Source: Ailurus styani
Lineage: Eukaryota > Chordata > Mammalia > Carnivora > Ailuridae
Assembly: GCA_002007465.1 (NCBI GenBank)
Contig: LNAC01000375.1
Location: 1,032,831-1,096,830, forward strand
Direction of reading: 5' to 3'
DNA: 64,000 nt
Shown here: piece after piece, positions 22,880 to 35,884 of the stretch
How the letters are laid out: each line of letters starts with the position of its first letter
Position numbering within the stretch: position 1 is the first letter of the stretch
Position numbers and translations under genes: made by a program
The notes under the pieces: model-generated
What the model was told of the DNA's origin: nothing
The model's input: only the letters and a program-made list of their open reading frames with translations
The model's database searches: none

Positions 22880-25115
22880 CAACCTCCTGTTTTCAGCTCA
22901 AAATGTGAAGAACTTGAAAATCATCACTTCTATCCTTATGGCAAGGACAGAAAAAGATAGACAAACTGAAAATCAATGATTTACATGGCACCCACCAGAA
23001 AACTGAGGTCTTGGACAAATGACCACTACAAAATCTTGAAAGATTTGTGGATGCAGAGAGTCACAATCTCTCACAATCTGCTTAACTGGAGAAAAGTCCA
23101 ATTAAATGGTAAAATTAAAGAATTTCCAGAAACTGGATATGAACAAGCTTGAGAACAGAAACACCTAGAAGTAACAGACTTACAGAGATCGCCAGACGTT
23201 TGTGTGTTTTATTTTCATGAACCCTACCAAGGTTCTGATGGTGCAGTTAAAAATATCCTCCTGTGGCTCTGGTAGGAGCAGAAGAATAGATACTGTGAAA
23301 TATTCCTAGAGCATTATTAATAACAAAGGTTTACTCTATAGAGGAAATATCTTACTAAAGCCTTATTCCACCTGGGGAAGCACATTTCTACCACCTCAGC
23401 CCCCAATAGCATTTTTTTCTCATGGAAGAGGGAACATAAAACTAGGATAAGTAGCTGTACATCACAATCTGGGGGAACAGAATTATCAAAAGATAGGCCC
23501 ATAAAAGACAGACATAAAGTTATAGAGTTCTTCTTACCCCCCAATTCTTAATACCACATCAGCAGGGCTTCAGTATAATAATAGTAGGAGATGCAAGGCA
23601 AAGATTCTTTGAGTTATAGTACTTAGGGAAGTCTGAAGTAAAAGGGGGAAACAGAAATGAGGACCTTAGAAGAACTTGAAGCTTCTGGCACTTATAGCCA
23701 TAGCAAACATTGAAAACTAACTCATAGCCAGCCTAACATAAATCTTCATGCTAAAGATCTATTTACTTCCATTTCTACTACCTGATACAACCTGTTCAGC
23801 TCCCAGAACAAACTGCAAGACATGTCAAAAGGCAAGAAAAAACACAGAAGAGGCAGAGCAGTCATCAGAACCAGACTCAGACCTGACACAGACTTCATTC
23901 TCAGAGAACTTTAAATATCTGTGATAAATATGTTGAGCTATAATTAAAACACACACACACACGATATGCAAAAATAAATGTATAAGAAGAAAGATTGATA
24001 CTATAAGAATCAAAAGAAAATGCTAGAAATAAAAAAAATACTGTAACATAAATGAAGAGTTCCTTCAGTGCAGTCATAAGTAGATTCAAATCAACCAAAG
24101 AATCAGCTTAAGGACAGATCAAGAGAAATGTCCCAAACTGAAATTAAAAGGGAAAAAATAGTTTTTTACATTAAAGGATGGATCATGTAAGGACTGTGGG
24201 ACATTTTTAACCCTGAACATACACAGACATAATTGGAACATCACATACCGTATAGAGACAATGGAGGAAAAGAAGAAGAAAAATACACTTTGCCAAAAGA
24301 GAAATAAGGATGTAAATTAACATAGACTGCTAAAATGAAACTATGAAAGTAAAAAGAAACTAGAGTGAAATATTTGATGTTAAAAAAAAATCTGAGAATT
24401 CTATCCCCAGAGAAATTATCCTTTGAATGTGAAGAATAAATGAAGAGCTTCTCAGACAAACACAAATTTATCACCAGGGAATTTATCACCAGCAGACTTT
24501 CTCTGCAAAAATGGTAAAAGAAGTTCTTTGGGGAGAAGAAAAATGTTACTCATCAGAAACTCAGATCTATAAAAAGGAAGAAAGAACATCTGAGAAGGAA
24601 TAATTAAAGGTAAAATAAAATATTTAACTTTTTATTCATAATTCCCTAATATATAAATATTAAAAGTAACAATAGTAGCAATGTATTTATGATGATAGTA
24701 TATGGCAAAATAAGATGAATAATAGCAATGCTACAAGAAATAGGAAATGGCAGTATTCTGTCATATGATACAGGAACTAAATGTGAAGTGGTATAATGTT
24801 ATTTGAAGGTGGACTTAGATTAGTTAAAAACATTATATTACAAACTTAGGGAAACCATTAAAGAAAACTAAGAGAGGACAAAAAATGGAATTATACAAAA
24901 TGCACAATTAAAACCTTCTAAAGAAAGCCCAGAAATAAAAGAAAAAAGAAACAAAAAATTAAAGACTAGTTACACATGTGGTGGATATTAATCTAATTAT
25001 ATTAACAATCACTTTTAACAGTAATGGTTTAAATACAAAGACAAATTTTCAGAGTGGATTGGGGAAAAAAAAAGACCCAACTCAATGTTCTGTACAAAAA
25101 CCAACTTTAACTTTT
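22880..25115 (+). mobile_element. Ancient L1M/HAL1-type element, 5' half with ORF1 remnant, sense
   Basis: Diagnostic phrases occur in order: AATCAATGATTTACATGGCA; AAAACACAGAAGAGGCAG with CATCAGAACCAGACTCAGAC; ATGCTAGAAATAAAAAAAAT; CTGTGGGACA; TCTCAGACAAACACAAATTT; CCAGCAGACTTTCTCTGC; AAGAAGTTCTTTGGGGAGAA; TGAAGTGGTATAATGTTATT; GAGTGGATTGGGGAAAAAAA with AAGACCCAACTC. This is the 5'UTR/ORF1/ORF2-start order of old L1M or HAL1 copies. Stops and indels are everywhere. It is interrupted at about 25115 by a younger L1 3' end. Confidence 0.75.
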
Positions 25116-25306
25116 TAAAATTTTAATTCCAATGTAGTTAAAACAGTGTTATACTAGTTTCAGGTGTACAGCGTAGTGATTTAGCAGTTCCATATATTAC
25201 TCAGTGCTCATCAAGATAAGCATACCCTTAATCCCCTTCATCTATTTCACCCATCCTCCTACCCACCTCCCCTCTGGTAACCATCTGTTTCTTCTCTGTA
25301 GTTAAG
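25116..25306 (-). mobile_element. 5'-truncated L1 3' UTR, antisense
   Basis: TTTTAATTCCAATGTAGTTA, GTTTCAGGTGTACAGCGTAG and CTCAGTGCTCATCAAGATAA, followed by CCCTCTGGTAACCATCTG. This is the reversed L1 3' UTR, abutting the ancient L1M remnant on its left and a SINE on its right. Confidence 0.8.
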
Positions 25307-25538
25307 AATCTGTTTTTTAGGGACACCTGAGTGGCTCAGTCAGTTAAGCAGCTGCCTCCGGCTGAGGTCATGATCCCAGGGTCCTGGAACTGATTCCCGC
25401 AGGCTCCTTGCTTGGTAGGGAGCCTGCTTCTCCCTCTGCTTCTGCCTGCTTCTCCCCCTGCTTGTGCTCTCTTTCTCTCTCTCTCTCTCTAGCAAATAAA
25501 TAAATGAACATCTTTTTTTAAAAAATCTGGTTTTTTAG
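25307..25538 (+). mobile_element. SINEC with near-perfect TSD
   Basis: The body, about 25321-25523, has head GGGACACCTGAGTGGCTCAG and a (CT)n stretch. AATCTGTTTTTTAG at 25307-25320 reappears as AATCTGGTTTTTTAG at 25524-25538, differing by one inserted G. Confidence 0.93.
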
Positions 25539-25904
25539 AGAAAAAAAAACTTTAAATTTCAGCTCTTAGTTTAAAACTGCCAAATATTACCAGAGAGATA
25601 CTTCTTGTTACCTGATATTAAATAGACCTCATCATCATCCCCCATAATTTTGCTCTGCTTTTTTTCTTATCATAATACTTATTTTCTTTCACCTGCTATG
25701 CATGTATGTATGTGTACGCATGTGTGTTTGTGTGTGTTTAATATTCCTCTCCCAACAGCACATGTAATTCACGAGAGAATTTTTTTCTATGTGTACACTG
25801 CTTTGACTCTAGGGTCTAGAGCAGTTCTAGCATAACATGATGTTAGGAATATTCTTTGAATCAGTGAGTGAATTATATTAATTGTCCTAAATAACATCCT
25901 TACA
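25539..25904. other. Unannotated
   Basis: Nothing recognised. The 61-residue frame at 25650-25835 lies over a GT-rich stretch and has no recognisable domain. Confidence 0.4.
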
Positions 25905-26067
25905 GGTCGCCTGGGTGGCTCAGTTGGTTAAGCATCTGACTCCTGATTTTAGCTCAGGTCATGGTCTCATGGTGGTGAGATGGGATCTTGCATCAGCTCT
26001 GCGGGGAGTCTGCTTGAGCTTTTTCCCTCTTCCTCTGCCCTCCTCCCACTCACACTCTCTCTCTCTA
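25905..26067 (+). mobile_element. SINEC
   Basis: Head GGTCGCCTGGGTGGCTCAGT, CAGGTCATGGTCTCATGG, CT-rich region, and an A-run that leads into an AT microsatellite. The open frame across it (25915-26157) only translates the SINE and its tail. Confidence 0.92.
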
Positions 26068-26069
26068 AA

Positions 26070-26101
<32 letters not shown>

Positions 26102-26156
26102 ATCATATATATATAAACATAGAAATCATATATATATGTAAATATAAATATATATA
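26068..26156. repeat. (AT)n-rich microsatellite from a SINE tail
   Basis: A block of TA dinucleotides with interspersed AAATCATATATATA units directly follows the SINE A-tail, suggesting that the tail decayed into an AT repeat. Confidence 0.9.
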
Positions 26157-26393
26157 AAAACACCCTTTCCCCTAAAAAATGAAATTAAAAGATATCTATA
26201 ATTTGAAAAATATTGACCAACATGGGTATCAAAGGTAACATAAGTAGAGATGTAAATGAAATATTAGTACTCTAAAGTATCAAATATGTACAACTAAATA
26301 TGTAAAATAAAATAAATATATGTAATACAGTTATTTCAACTTATAAAAGTATACACTATAAATAACCCTATTTATAGATATGCAGACTGGAAA

Positions 26394-26612
26394 TTAAAAA
26401 GAAATACGAGGGGCACCTGGGTGGCTCAGTTGTTAAGCATCTGCTTTCAGCTTAGGTCATGGTCCCAGGATCCTGGGATCAAGCTTGCATCAGGCTCCCT
26501 GCTCAGTGGGGAGGACTGCCTCTCCCACTCCCACTCCCCCTCCCCCTGCTTGTGTTCCCTCTCTCACTGTGTCTCTCTCTGTCAAATAAATAAATACAAT
26601 CTTAAAAAGAAA
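26394..26612 (+). mobile_element. SINEC with 11-bp TSD
   Basis: The body, about 26410-26601, has head GGGGCACCTGGGTGGCTCAG. TTAAAAAGAAA flanks it at 26394-26404 and 26602-26612. Confidence 0.92.
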
Positions 26613-28199
26613 GAAAAATTAATTTTATTATTTCTACCTCTCATACTAATCTACTACTAAGCTTTTTTGAACTTTGTCATGACATGTGGCTTATTGATCC
26701 ATAAAGCACTTACCATAAAAAAAAAAATATGTATTTCTATCTTCAATACACACAGCATCTACAAGGGGATTTTTCTGGCATTTAAAGGTATCAGAAACTG
26801 ACATGCATAGTATATAATTTTAGATTCTACTGTGATTTATACTGGCTTTAATCCAACTTTATTTTCATCTATGTTTAAAATGTTAGAAATGAAATTCAGT
26901 GTTTTTCCTCAGATATAAAGTTTATTAACTATCTTCAAACTCCAGGCACGTTATTTGGTAAAACTAAATGCTGCTAGCCACAATCTTTTTGAATTGATAT
27001 AATATGTGACTAAAAACTGCTCCATGGACTGCTAGTTCATAGAAAGAATTTTCAGGTGCTATTTAGAGAAATACTTAAATTTCAAACAAAACTGATAAAT
27101 TGTTGCCTTGCCATTTAGTATCCTGAGAAAATTATTCATATGAAATCTTTGAGATATATTCCTTTATAGTTTTATAAAATTTAATAAATATGTATTACCA
27201 TACAAGCTCAGCTATAAAGCCATCGAATGCTGATAGTTTTGATTTAACAGTTTTTCTTTTAGGAAGAAATAATTACATCATGAGAATAACAAGTCACTTT
27301 GAGTGGATGCTCCTAATTTTTCTTCAGAGAACTCAATAATAAATTAAAAATTAATGCTATATCACCAGTTATCTATTCTGCCCCTTCTGTGGTCACACAT
27401 TTCTCTAGTGGCCCACTAAAAAAACACACAAAAATAACCTCTGAGTCAACAACTTGCTTGAACTCTGGGAGTTCAGGAGTTTATAAGATTGCTTTTCCCC
27501 ATGAAGTTTGGGAAATTCCCAAGAGATATTCATAGTCCACAAAAATATCCTGATTTCCCCTTGTCACACTTACACAGTCATCTAATCTTAGACAATCACT
27601 AGGTTTTACCACAGATCACATTTTGCCAACTTGTAACTGCCTTCACAGACTGATAATGTTTCTTTAGAAAGGCCACTGTGTCAAAGTAGCAATAAGATCA
27701 AAGGTATTACCAAGTATTTTGGTCTAATTAGAAAGAAATTAGAGTATAAAATCTTAAAAATAGACAATTTTAATTAAGCCATTAACTTGTATGTCCCTTT
27801 TCCAGAAAACAATCTTGATTTTTGTCCTCAAATCAGTGAAGGTCTTATTAAGAATTTATTTCCCACCAATAATATTTGTTTCCAAAAATACAAATTAAAC
27901 ATAACATGACTTCAAAGGAGAGTGTGAGCCTCAGGAAAAAAATCTACCAATTTCTGGCAAATTTCATTCATATACGAAGTTATCCACAATAATCTAATGA
28001 ACTCTGTCTCTATCCATTACCCAGTTTCAACAATGATCAGATCATAGTCAATGTTGTTTCATCTGAACCCATATATAACTCCCAACTTCAACCACTGCCA
28101 AGATTATTTGAACCTAATGTCAAACACAATATGACTTCATCCATTAAGGTTTTGGTATGTGTCTTTAAACAACAAAGAATCAATTGGAGAAATAAGACT
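26613..28199. other. Unannotated AT-rich sequence
   Basis: About 1.6 kb with no gene, RNA or repeat I can name. Confidence 0.45.
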
Positions 28200-29775
28200 A
28201 TTTGACTTTGTTGATATTGATAATTACTGAGTATAGACTTAAGTTTCCAACTCATTTGGGTAAATACCAAAGTTCACAATTCCTGGATCAAATGCTCAGT
28301 TTGCAAGAAACTAACAAATTGGTTTACAAAGTAGCTGTACATTACATGTTCCTACCAGAAAAGAGTGAAACTTCCTGTTTCTCTCATCCTTGCCAGTATG
28401 TGGCAAGTGTTGGAGATTTTGGCCATTCTAAAAGGTGTGGTGGTATCTCACTGTTTTAATTTGCCATTTCTAAATGACATATGATGTTGAGCACTCTTTC
28501 ATATGCTTATTTGTTATCTAGGTATCTTATTTTAAGGTATTTTTTCAGATATTTTGTCCACTTTTTAATTAATTTTCTCTTATTATTGAGTTTTAAGGGG
28601 TTTTGTATATTTGAGATAATAGTCTTTTCTCAGCTATGTCTTTTGCAAATGTTTTCTCCATGTTTATGTCTTGTCTTCTCATTCCTTTGACTATGTCTTT
28701 CACAGAGAAGTTTTATTTGCTTTTGTTTTTCATAAAGTATACCTTATTAATTTTTTCTCTCATGAATAGTGCCTTTGGAGTTATTAAAAGAAAGTCACTA
28801 TCAAACCAAGTTCATCTGGATTTTCTCCTATATTTTCTTCTTGGAGTTTTTAGTTTTACATTTTACATACAGTCTGTGATTCATTTAGGGTTAATTTTTG
28901 TGAAATATATAAAATTTATGTTGAGATACTTTTTGCATGTGGATACACAATTGTTCAGTATTTGTTGAAAAGACTATCCTTTCTCCATTGTAGTCCCTTT
29001 GCTCCTTTGTCAAAAATTAGTTAACTATATTTGTGTGGGTGTATTTCTGGGCTCTCTTCTATGGTATTGATCTATTCAATGATTCTTTCACCAATAATTC
29101 ACTGACTTGATAACTGGAAATTTACAGTATGTCTTGAAGTTGCGTGGTATCTTTATTTTTTTTACTTTTTTTCTTTCAATAATTGTGTTATTGACTATTC
29201 TCAGTCTATTGCCTTTATATATAAACATTAGAATTCAGTTTTCTACATACACAAAATAACTTGCTATGATTTTTTGCCTTATTGCATTAGCTGGGACTTA
29301 GAATACAATGTTGAAAATGAATGTTGAGGGGGGATGTTCTTGCCTTCTTTCTGATCTTAGTGGGAATACTTCTAGTTTCTTGCCATTAAGTATAATATTA
29401 GCTATAAGGGTTTTTTGTAGATGTTCTTTATCAATTTGATGAAGTTCCCCTCTATTCCTCTTTTTTTTATAGTTTTTGTCATTAATGAGTGTTGAATTTT
29501 ACTAAATGCTTTTTCAGCATCAATCAATATAATCATTTGATATTCCTTCTTTAATCTGTTGATATGATGGATCACACTAACTGATTTTTGAATGTTAAAC
29601 CAGCTTTGCACACCTGTAATAAATGCCACTTGGCTGTAGTGTATAATTCTTTTTATAGGCTGTTGGACTGGATTTGTCAATATTATGTTGAAATGTTTTG
29701 AATCTATATTCATGGGAGAAATAGGTCTGTAGCAGACTCTGTTTTGAAGCGGCAATTGAGCCATTTCCAAGCAAT
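28200..29775 (-). mobile_element. Old L1, antisense, ORF2 remnant with RT fragment
   Basis: Reversed ORF2 landmarks run from left to right (28260-28470: GGATCAAATGCTCAG, then AAAGGTGTGGTGGTATCTCA; 28960-29060: TATCCTTTCTCCATTGTAGT). A 122-residue minus frame at 29402-29770 covers part of the reverse transcriptase, including [18 protein letters not shown], the L1 'DAEKAFD.IQH' motif with D changed to S, and the upstream RPISPMNID stretch. The catalytic FADD box region is not preserved. Both the 3' UTR and the 5' part of the element are missing. Confidence 0.8.
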
Positions 29776-29940
29776 GGTTTGTGATTGGTCTAAATTAACT
29801 GTAACATTGCATACCATATTTTACTTTCCTCTTTTGCAGATTGATGTCGTCAAGTGATTAAGTCCTGGCCAGTAAGACAAAACCTGCTGAGATGATTTCT
29901 TCCAAAGATTTTTCTTTGGTGATAAATGGGATAAATGTGA

Positions 29941-30173
29941 CTCCCTCAGGCTTTTTTTTTTTTTAAAGATTTTATTTATTCATTTGACACAGAGAGAGAG
30001 ATTACAAGTAGGCAGAGAGGCAGGCAGAGAGAGAGGAGAGAGGAGGAAGCAGGCTCCCTGCTGAGCAGAGAGCCCGATGTGGGCCTCGATCCCAGGACCC
30101 TGGGATCATGACCTGAGCCGAAGGCAGCGGCTTTAACCCACTGAGCCACCCAGGCGCCCTCCCTCAGGCTTTT
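29941..30173 (-). mobile_element. Young mustelid-type SINEC, 15-bp perfect TSD
   Basis: The body, about 29956-30158, is almost identical to the copy at 410-620 and to the reverse complement of the copy at 35040. CTCCCTCAGGCTTTT is repeated exactly at 29941-29955 and 30159-30173. A long uninterrupted poly-T supports recency. Confidence 0.97.
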
Positions 30174-30599
30174 ATCATTCCTACTTTCACAGTCTTCATC
30201 AGTGAGTATAGGTATGGTGCTTTCAAGTAAAGTAGCCATCTTGTGATCATGAAGAAAGCGTCCAGAGACTTATACTTATCGGTGATATTTAAGTCACTGA
30301 CAAAAATGCCAAAAGAAAGGATTAACTCTAGATTTGTTGTTATGTTAGTAAAATAAAATTTAATTTTTTTTACTGTTAGATATCCGTTTGCTTACAATGG
30401 AAAACATTTCCAATGAGATCATTTCCTAAAAATATTGGTCTCCTTTATTTTGAAGGAACTAATGGCTTTGAGTTACGTCTCTGTGTGTTTTTTAGTGTGT
30501 TTTATAATAGGAAACCGGGACATAAAACTTTCTATCAGTTATTTATTATTTTAACAATATTTTTTATTATTTGACAAGAATTTATTGAATACACACTCT

Positions 30600-30876
30600 A
30601 CATAATAATAATAGCACAGTGAATCCAGTGACCAAAGGGTTAATGGGACTCAGAAGCACAGCCACAAACTAATAAGTGCAGCTGCAACTTTTTGCCCAGA
30701 CCTCTTCATTTGCCTTTATATTTCCCTGACTCTCCACTTTCAGGAAGGTGGATTTGAGGTTTGCCCTTCCATCTTCATGTTTGGCTACCTCTTGAATGAA
30801 CCGTCTCTTGCTGCATACTTGACGTCTCACTGATTGGCTCTGTTGGAGATCTGGCAGACAAATGAATATGGTTACA
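30600..30876 (+). repeat. ERV 5' LTR, partial
   Basis: It aligns by eye with 37100-37380 through GCAGCTGCAACTTTTTGCCC, TTTCCCTGACTCTCCACTTT, GGTGGATTTGAGGTTTGCCC and the terminal ATGGTTACA. The polyadenylation-signal position reads AATGAA (30795-30800), not the AATAAA of the other LTR. The left boundary is uncertain. Confidence 0.6.
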
Positions 30877-31237
30877 AATTTGACCAGCCAAATCAGAAGC
30901 ACTTTGCCAGTGATTTGTCAGGTGCCAGTCAGTAACAGGAGTCTGATAACAGGTCCAAGCAGCTGCCTAGGCTGTCCTAGGGACTCTCTTGCCCCCATAC
31001 AGCACCACTGGGGACCTCTGACCTTCAGTGCTTAACTTAAATCTTGTGGCAAGGAAACAGTTTTTGGTTTTGATTTGGACAGACATCTTAGTGAGTATTT
31101 CTTGTGCAACAGCACATGAACTTATTTCTTCCTCCTGTTTGGTTTGCTTAAATTTCTTCCTCCTGTTCTGTTGCCTCCAAATAGGGGATTTTGGTTCTCT
31201 TAGCCTTCTTATCTTTCTTAAGAAAAGTCTGGCTAGG

Positions 31238-31355
31238 AATCCATTTGGTTCAGTCAGTGAAGCTCTGACTTTTAAAGAGGAACTAGAAACTAGGAAGACA
31301 TTTGGTTTAGTTGCTAAAGCCCTGGCTTTTGGGGAGGAACTAATGCTCACAAGAG
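31238..31355 (+). repeat. 57-bp tandem duplication in the ERV leader region
   Basis: Two successive diverged units begin at CATTTGGTT (31242 and 31299, a 57-bp period); each continues with a variant of CAGT…AAGC…CTGGCTTTT…GAGGAACTA. A third partial unit may start at about 31356 (CCTTGGTTTCATTTGG). Confidence 0.65.
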
Positions 31356-32351
31356 ACCCTTGGTTTCATTTGGTTGTTTTGTTGCTTTTTGGTATCTGAA
31401 TAAAACCAGCTATGTTCTAATTGAGAAATGGGAAATGATAATTTGATCCCCACATGCAGCACTTCAGACTATATTCTCCAAAGCTGGGCATTTTTTGCAG
31501 CACTGCTTGGCCACAATACTGGACCAGTGAAAATTGACCAATTAATAGCTCCATAAATCATACTACCATCTTGCAACTAGATTTGTCTTGTAAAAGGGAG
31601 ATACCTGGAAATTGGGCCTTTAAAATTTTGTTGGTATCTTGTTTGTGTATTTGTATGTGTGCCCATGTATACTGCAGGTGTGAGAGATTTTTTTTCTACT
31701 TCTGGATGGTAGTGATAACATTAATTTGTAAAAGGGCTCTATGTAGTTGGTTTAAAGGTAAGCACTTGTAAGAACTGGACATTCTCAATCTCAGAAAGAT
31801 AGAAACTAATCAAAATGTTTTACAAGTTTACATGATCTGGGAAAATACTTGGTATTAAAACTAATTTAAGATTACTTTAATTAAAATAGATATATCTTAA
31901 ATTTTCAGCATTATATTTAAAACTTTTATTCCATGTATGCTTACTGAAAGTCAGATAAGTTCATGTTATCTCCATTGCAAAATTTGTAAGGAAAAAAATA
32001 ACTTGAACTTCATCTAATGCATTATGAAGGTCTATGAAGTTGTATGGGTAATCTAAGAAACAGAGGTAAAGTATTTTAATAAGTGTAATTAGACTATTGG
32101 AAACAATGAGGGAAACAACTCAATATGCAAGGTAAGTGAGACTGGTTAGAGAGGGAAAACTTAAGACCAAAGCTGAATGAATGTAAAAATGAAAGTTGTA
32201 GAGATTTGTGAGAAGGAAACCCTTGGAAAGGAATCTTGTGCATGATTACAGAGAATGGTATGTAAAATTTATTAGGGAGTGATCAACACCTGGGGGAGAG
32301 TAGGAAGAATAAAAAAGCAAGGTTAGACAGAAGTTGAACAGTGATACAGTA

Positions 32352-32560
32352 TCAACAGCTTTTTTTTTTTAGGATTTTATTTATTTGACAGAAAGAGATC
32401 ACAAGTAGGCAAAGAGGCAGACAGAGAGGGGGAAGCAGGCTCCCTGCCGAGCAGAAAGCCAAATGCGGGACTTGATCCCAGGACCCCGAGACCATGACCT
32501 GAGCCAAAGGCAGAGGCTCAACCCATTGAGACACCCAGGTGCTCTCAACAGAAGCTTTAA
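32352..32560 (-). mobile_element. SINEC inside the ERV, antisense
   Basis: The body, about 32361-32543, contains AGGATTTTATTTATTTGACAG and GAGACACCCAGGTGCTC. An imperfect duplication (TCAACAGCTTT versus TCAACAGAAGCTTT) flanks it. Confidence 0.9.
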
Positions 32561-35029
32561 CTGAGTCTCTGAGAAGTTCCAAAAGTTGGATTACCCTTCA
32601 GAACCATCTTAAATAGGGCAAAAGTACTTTAGATGTCATTGAATGTAATCACCTGGGAAGAGGGCATGACATTGGAGACACAGCTGTCTCCAGTACAGGC
32701 AATCCCCAGGAGTATCTGAGAATTGAGAGCTTTGGCAGCATCCCACAGCTGAAGGTTATTCCTTCTGGATGGATATTTTGATCAGATTTCAACCTCTACC
32801 ATAAGAACACAGACCCATGCAGTACCCTGGAGGTCCTTGTCCCAATAAGTGTATATCAACAGGTGAGTGATAGGAAGGGAAATGGAGGGATTCCATAAAA
32901 TTTTTAAAAATTCATCTTGTTAGAATGAATAAGTTTTAATATCAGAAGAACATGGGTATAAGACTGTAATTGGGTTTTTTTCTCCCTGTTAAAATGACAG
33001 TCTTTTTAAGACTATTGGTCTAAATTGTAAACATTTTTTATTTATCTTGAATAAGTCTAAAAGTCTAATCTGCCTAGCAAACAATCTATGTTTTATCTTA
33101 TGTCTTCAGAAAGTGGAATCTTCTCAATATTTTAAAAAAAACTTATGTTAACAACTATATAACCTTCTGCATTTGCCTTTAGAATCTCTTATTGCCACCT
33201 TTGCTAAATAAGTTTTGTAATGCTCTATAAACCTATTTAGGCATGTGCTTTAAAACCTGATATTTCAGACAAAATTCTCAAAATTCAACTTAATGAGGGC
33301 TTTTTGATTAATGAGGTTTGTGTATTTGGTATGTCAAATTACACGGGAAGCATTGTCAAATGATGATAAACCTTCCTAAGGTTATATTGTATGGGTGAAT
33401 GTGATCATTGTTCCAGAATTTCCTAAAGTTTTGATATGTCCTGGCATAATTATTAAGGCATTGTGTGTCACAGAAATAACCAAATTTCCTTGTCAGTTGC
33501 ACTGTAATGAACCATGGCCATCTTTAAGACTTGTCATTTACAGTTATTGTTTTACTCTAATGCTCCTACAAACATGTTTCTGCCTTATGGAAATTCATAG
33601 ATTCTGACAACTACAGGTCTGCAATAATTTCTAGAACTAATTGGAAAACTGCACTCCAACAGGGGATTGGTTAAATTGAGGAAGAAGAGTTGTCAGTCTC
33701 AGATGCTGTAGATTCCTTGTGTACATTAAGCAAATTTTGTTACCAATAGCAAAAAACAAAACAAAGGCTTCCAAAGATGCATGTCAGTATGAAGTACTTT
33801 ATGTCATCCAAGAGATTCAAGCTGAAGAAAACTGTTTTAGACTCATTGTCAACTCATCCTATCATTTTTTATCATGAATTTGTTAGGGCATGTTTGACAT
33901 TAGCACTCTTCGAAGAAAGCAAAAAAGCATAGGGGTGACATCCCAAATAAGGATCATAACCACTTATACTCTGAACATGTGATTGCAATAAAAGCTGGAA
34001 AGCAAAAAACTGTTAGTGCCATGGTAGCTGGTCAAGATTCCCAATACTTCAGAAACCTTTATCAGAAAGATAAAAAATGGTTCCTGGAGAAACAATAGAT
34101 CTAATTCTCCACAAGTTATTGAGAAAGTACACTGCTATGCTCAGTAATATGTCTATCCAAGGCTATCCACAGAAGCTAGTAAATTTCCTCAAGATTTTGA
34201 GGCTGGAAACAGAACCAGTGGTTAAATAGCTTACCAATCATTGCTAAAGAGCTGGACTCTCTGATTTGCCTAACAGAAGCAGGAGCAAGGTTAAAATTGA
34301 GAACAGAAACAACCAAAGAAGATGCTAAGGATTTCAATTTTATCAACTTTCGCAAGCTGATATAAAAGGATTATTAAGCCAATATCTCCAAGGATTATTA
34401 AAGAATTTGAAAAAAAAATACCATGACTCTCACTGAAAACACTGCTGTTTGTCTGTTTGCTCTTCCAGATTTAAGGAAATCACTTCTCATAAGCTATCTA
34501 TGACTTAAAGAAATTGGTAACAAATACTTTTCCCCTCCAAAACTCAGAAAGTTTCAGTGAGTATTATATTTTCATGGCAATGGATTTATTTGCTTAAGTT
34601 CTATTAAGAATCTGTTCTCCTTATGACAGGACACCATTGGAAATGTTGTTACCAAAGCTTTGACTGGAATGTCATATGTAAAGAGATAAGCATAGACTCA
34701 GATATGACCAGACAGCTTTAAGGAATTAAGGTTGATATATGGAACCATTGAAGCCCCTTGTAAAAATCAGCCTGGTACCTTGCTTACATGGTTTCCATCA
34801 GCCTTACCTGGTGAGATAAAGAGGGTAACTTCCTGGCAGGTGCAGGATCCTCAAGATAATATGGGAGACTTGAGAAAAGAGGTATTCACCCAAATCTATA
34901 GATACTGCAGGCAAAAATCTGATGGCAAGTATTTGGCTGGTTTCTTAGTTTCAACTTAAAAGTTCAATTTGAAATTCTGTATGAAAAGTTGCAACTTTGT
35001 CAGATTTTTAAAAAGCAGATTTAAAAAAA

Positions 35030-35260
35030 ACTTATGTGGGGCGCCTGGGTGGCTCAGTCGGTTAAAGCCGCTGCCTTCGGCTCAGGTCATGATCCCAGGG
35101 TCCTGGGATCGAGGCCCGCATCGGGCTCTCTGCTCAGCAGGGAGCCTGCTTCCTCCTCTCTCCTCTCTCTCTGCCTGCCTCTCTGCCGACTTGTAATCTC
35201 TCTCTCTGTGTCAAATAAATAAATAAAATCTTTAAAAAAAAAAAAAAACAACTTATGTGG
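35030..35260 (+). mobile_element. Young mustelid-type SINEC inside the ERV
   Basis: A near-consensus head (GGGGCGCCTGGGTGGCTCAG), TCCTCTCTCTCTGCCTGCCT, and a long pure A tail. ACTTATGTGG is repeated at 35030-35039 and 35251-35260. Two overlapping open frames here simply translate the SINE. Confidence 0.96.
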
Positions 35261-35884
35261 CCAATTCTTATTCTTGCTATGCTTATGTAAATTGGCTGTG
35301 TTTGTTAAAATTGGATTTATTTTATGAACAATTTAGTTTTAATTTGACTATCGTTGGTGTAAATGAGGGTGATTTTTAGAGAACTGTTTCAGTAACATAC
35401 CTTTGTGTATATTAGATCCTAGTTCTGACTGTCTTTGAGTGTTTGTTGTTTGCATGTAAACCTGGACTGAATCCTAAATTCTAATATCCTCTGGTGTCTG
35501 GCTATGACTTTTCAAACTAGAGTTTCTAATTTTCTCCCATTCTCTTTACTTAGAATCATTGAAAACTAAAAGTGTTCTTTTTCCTGAAGCTCTGCCACTT
35601 GAAGCTAGACAACTTGAAGTAATTTTCAGAGAAAAAATGGCCCCAATGGCCAGTGTTTAGAAAATCTTCATGCCTATTGCTGTGTGAGCTATTGAGAAGG
35701 ATCATCAGATACTCACAGATAATTGAACAAGTTTATTCCAGCTGTCCTGATTCAATGGATCTGCAGTTGTGAAATCCTGACTTTGGGATGTTCATAGTTG
35801 AGGACAGTTTTATGGATCAAGTTCAATGAAGAACTGGATACAGTGGTGACTCATCAGATCTTGTCCACTGCTGAGGACACCAGA

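Noticed and set aside
30967..31399. Two overlapping opposite-strand frames of 123-127 residues
   Set aside because: Repetitive Ser/Lys/Ala-rich translations of the tandem-repeat ERV leader; no known domain, and mirrored frames suggest compositional bias.
35040..35250. tRNA gene candidates in SINE heads (A-box/B-box-like)
   Set aside because: The heads are tRNA-Lys-derived SINE promoters without an intact cloverleaf, and they occur at many places with TSDs.
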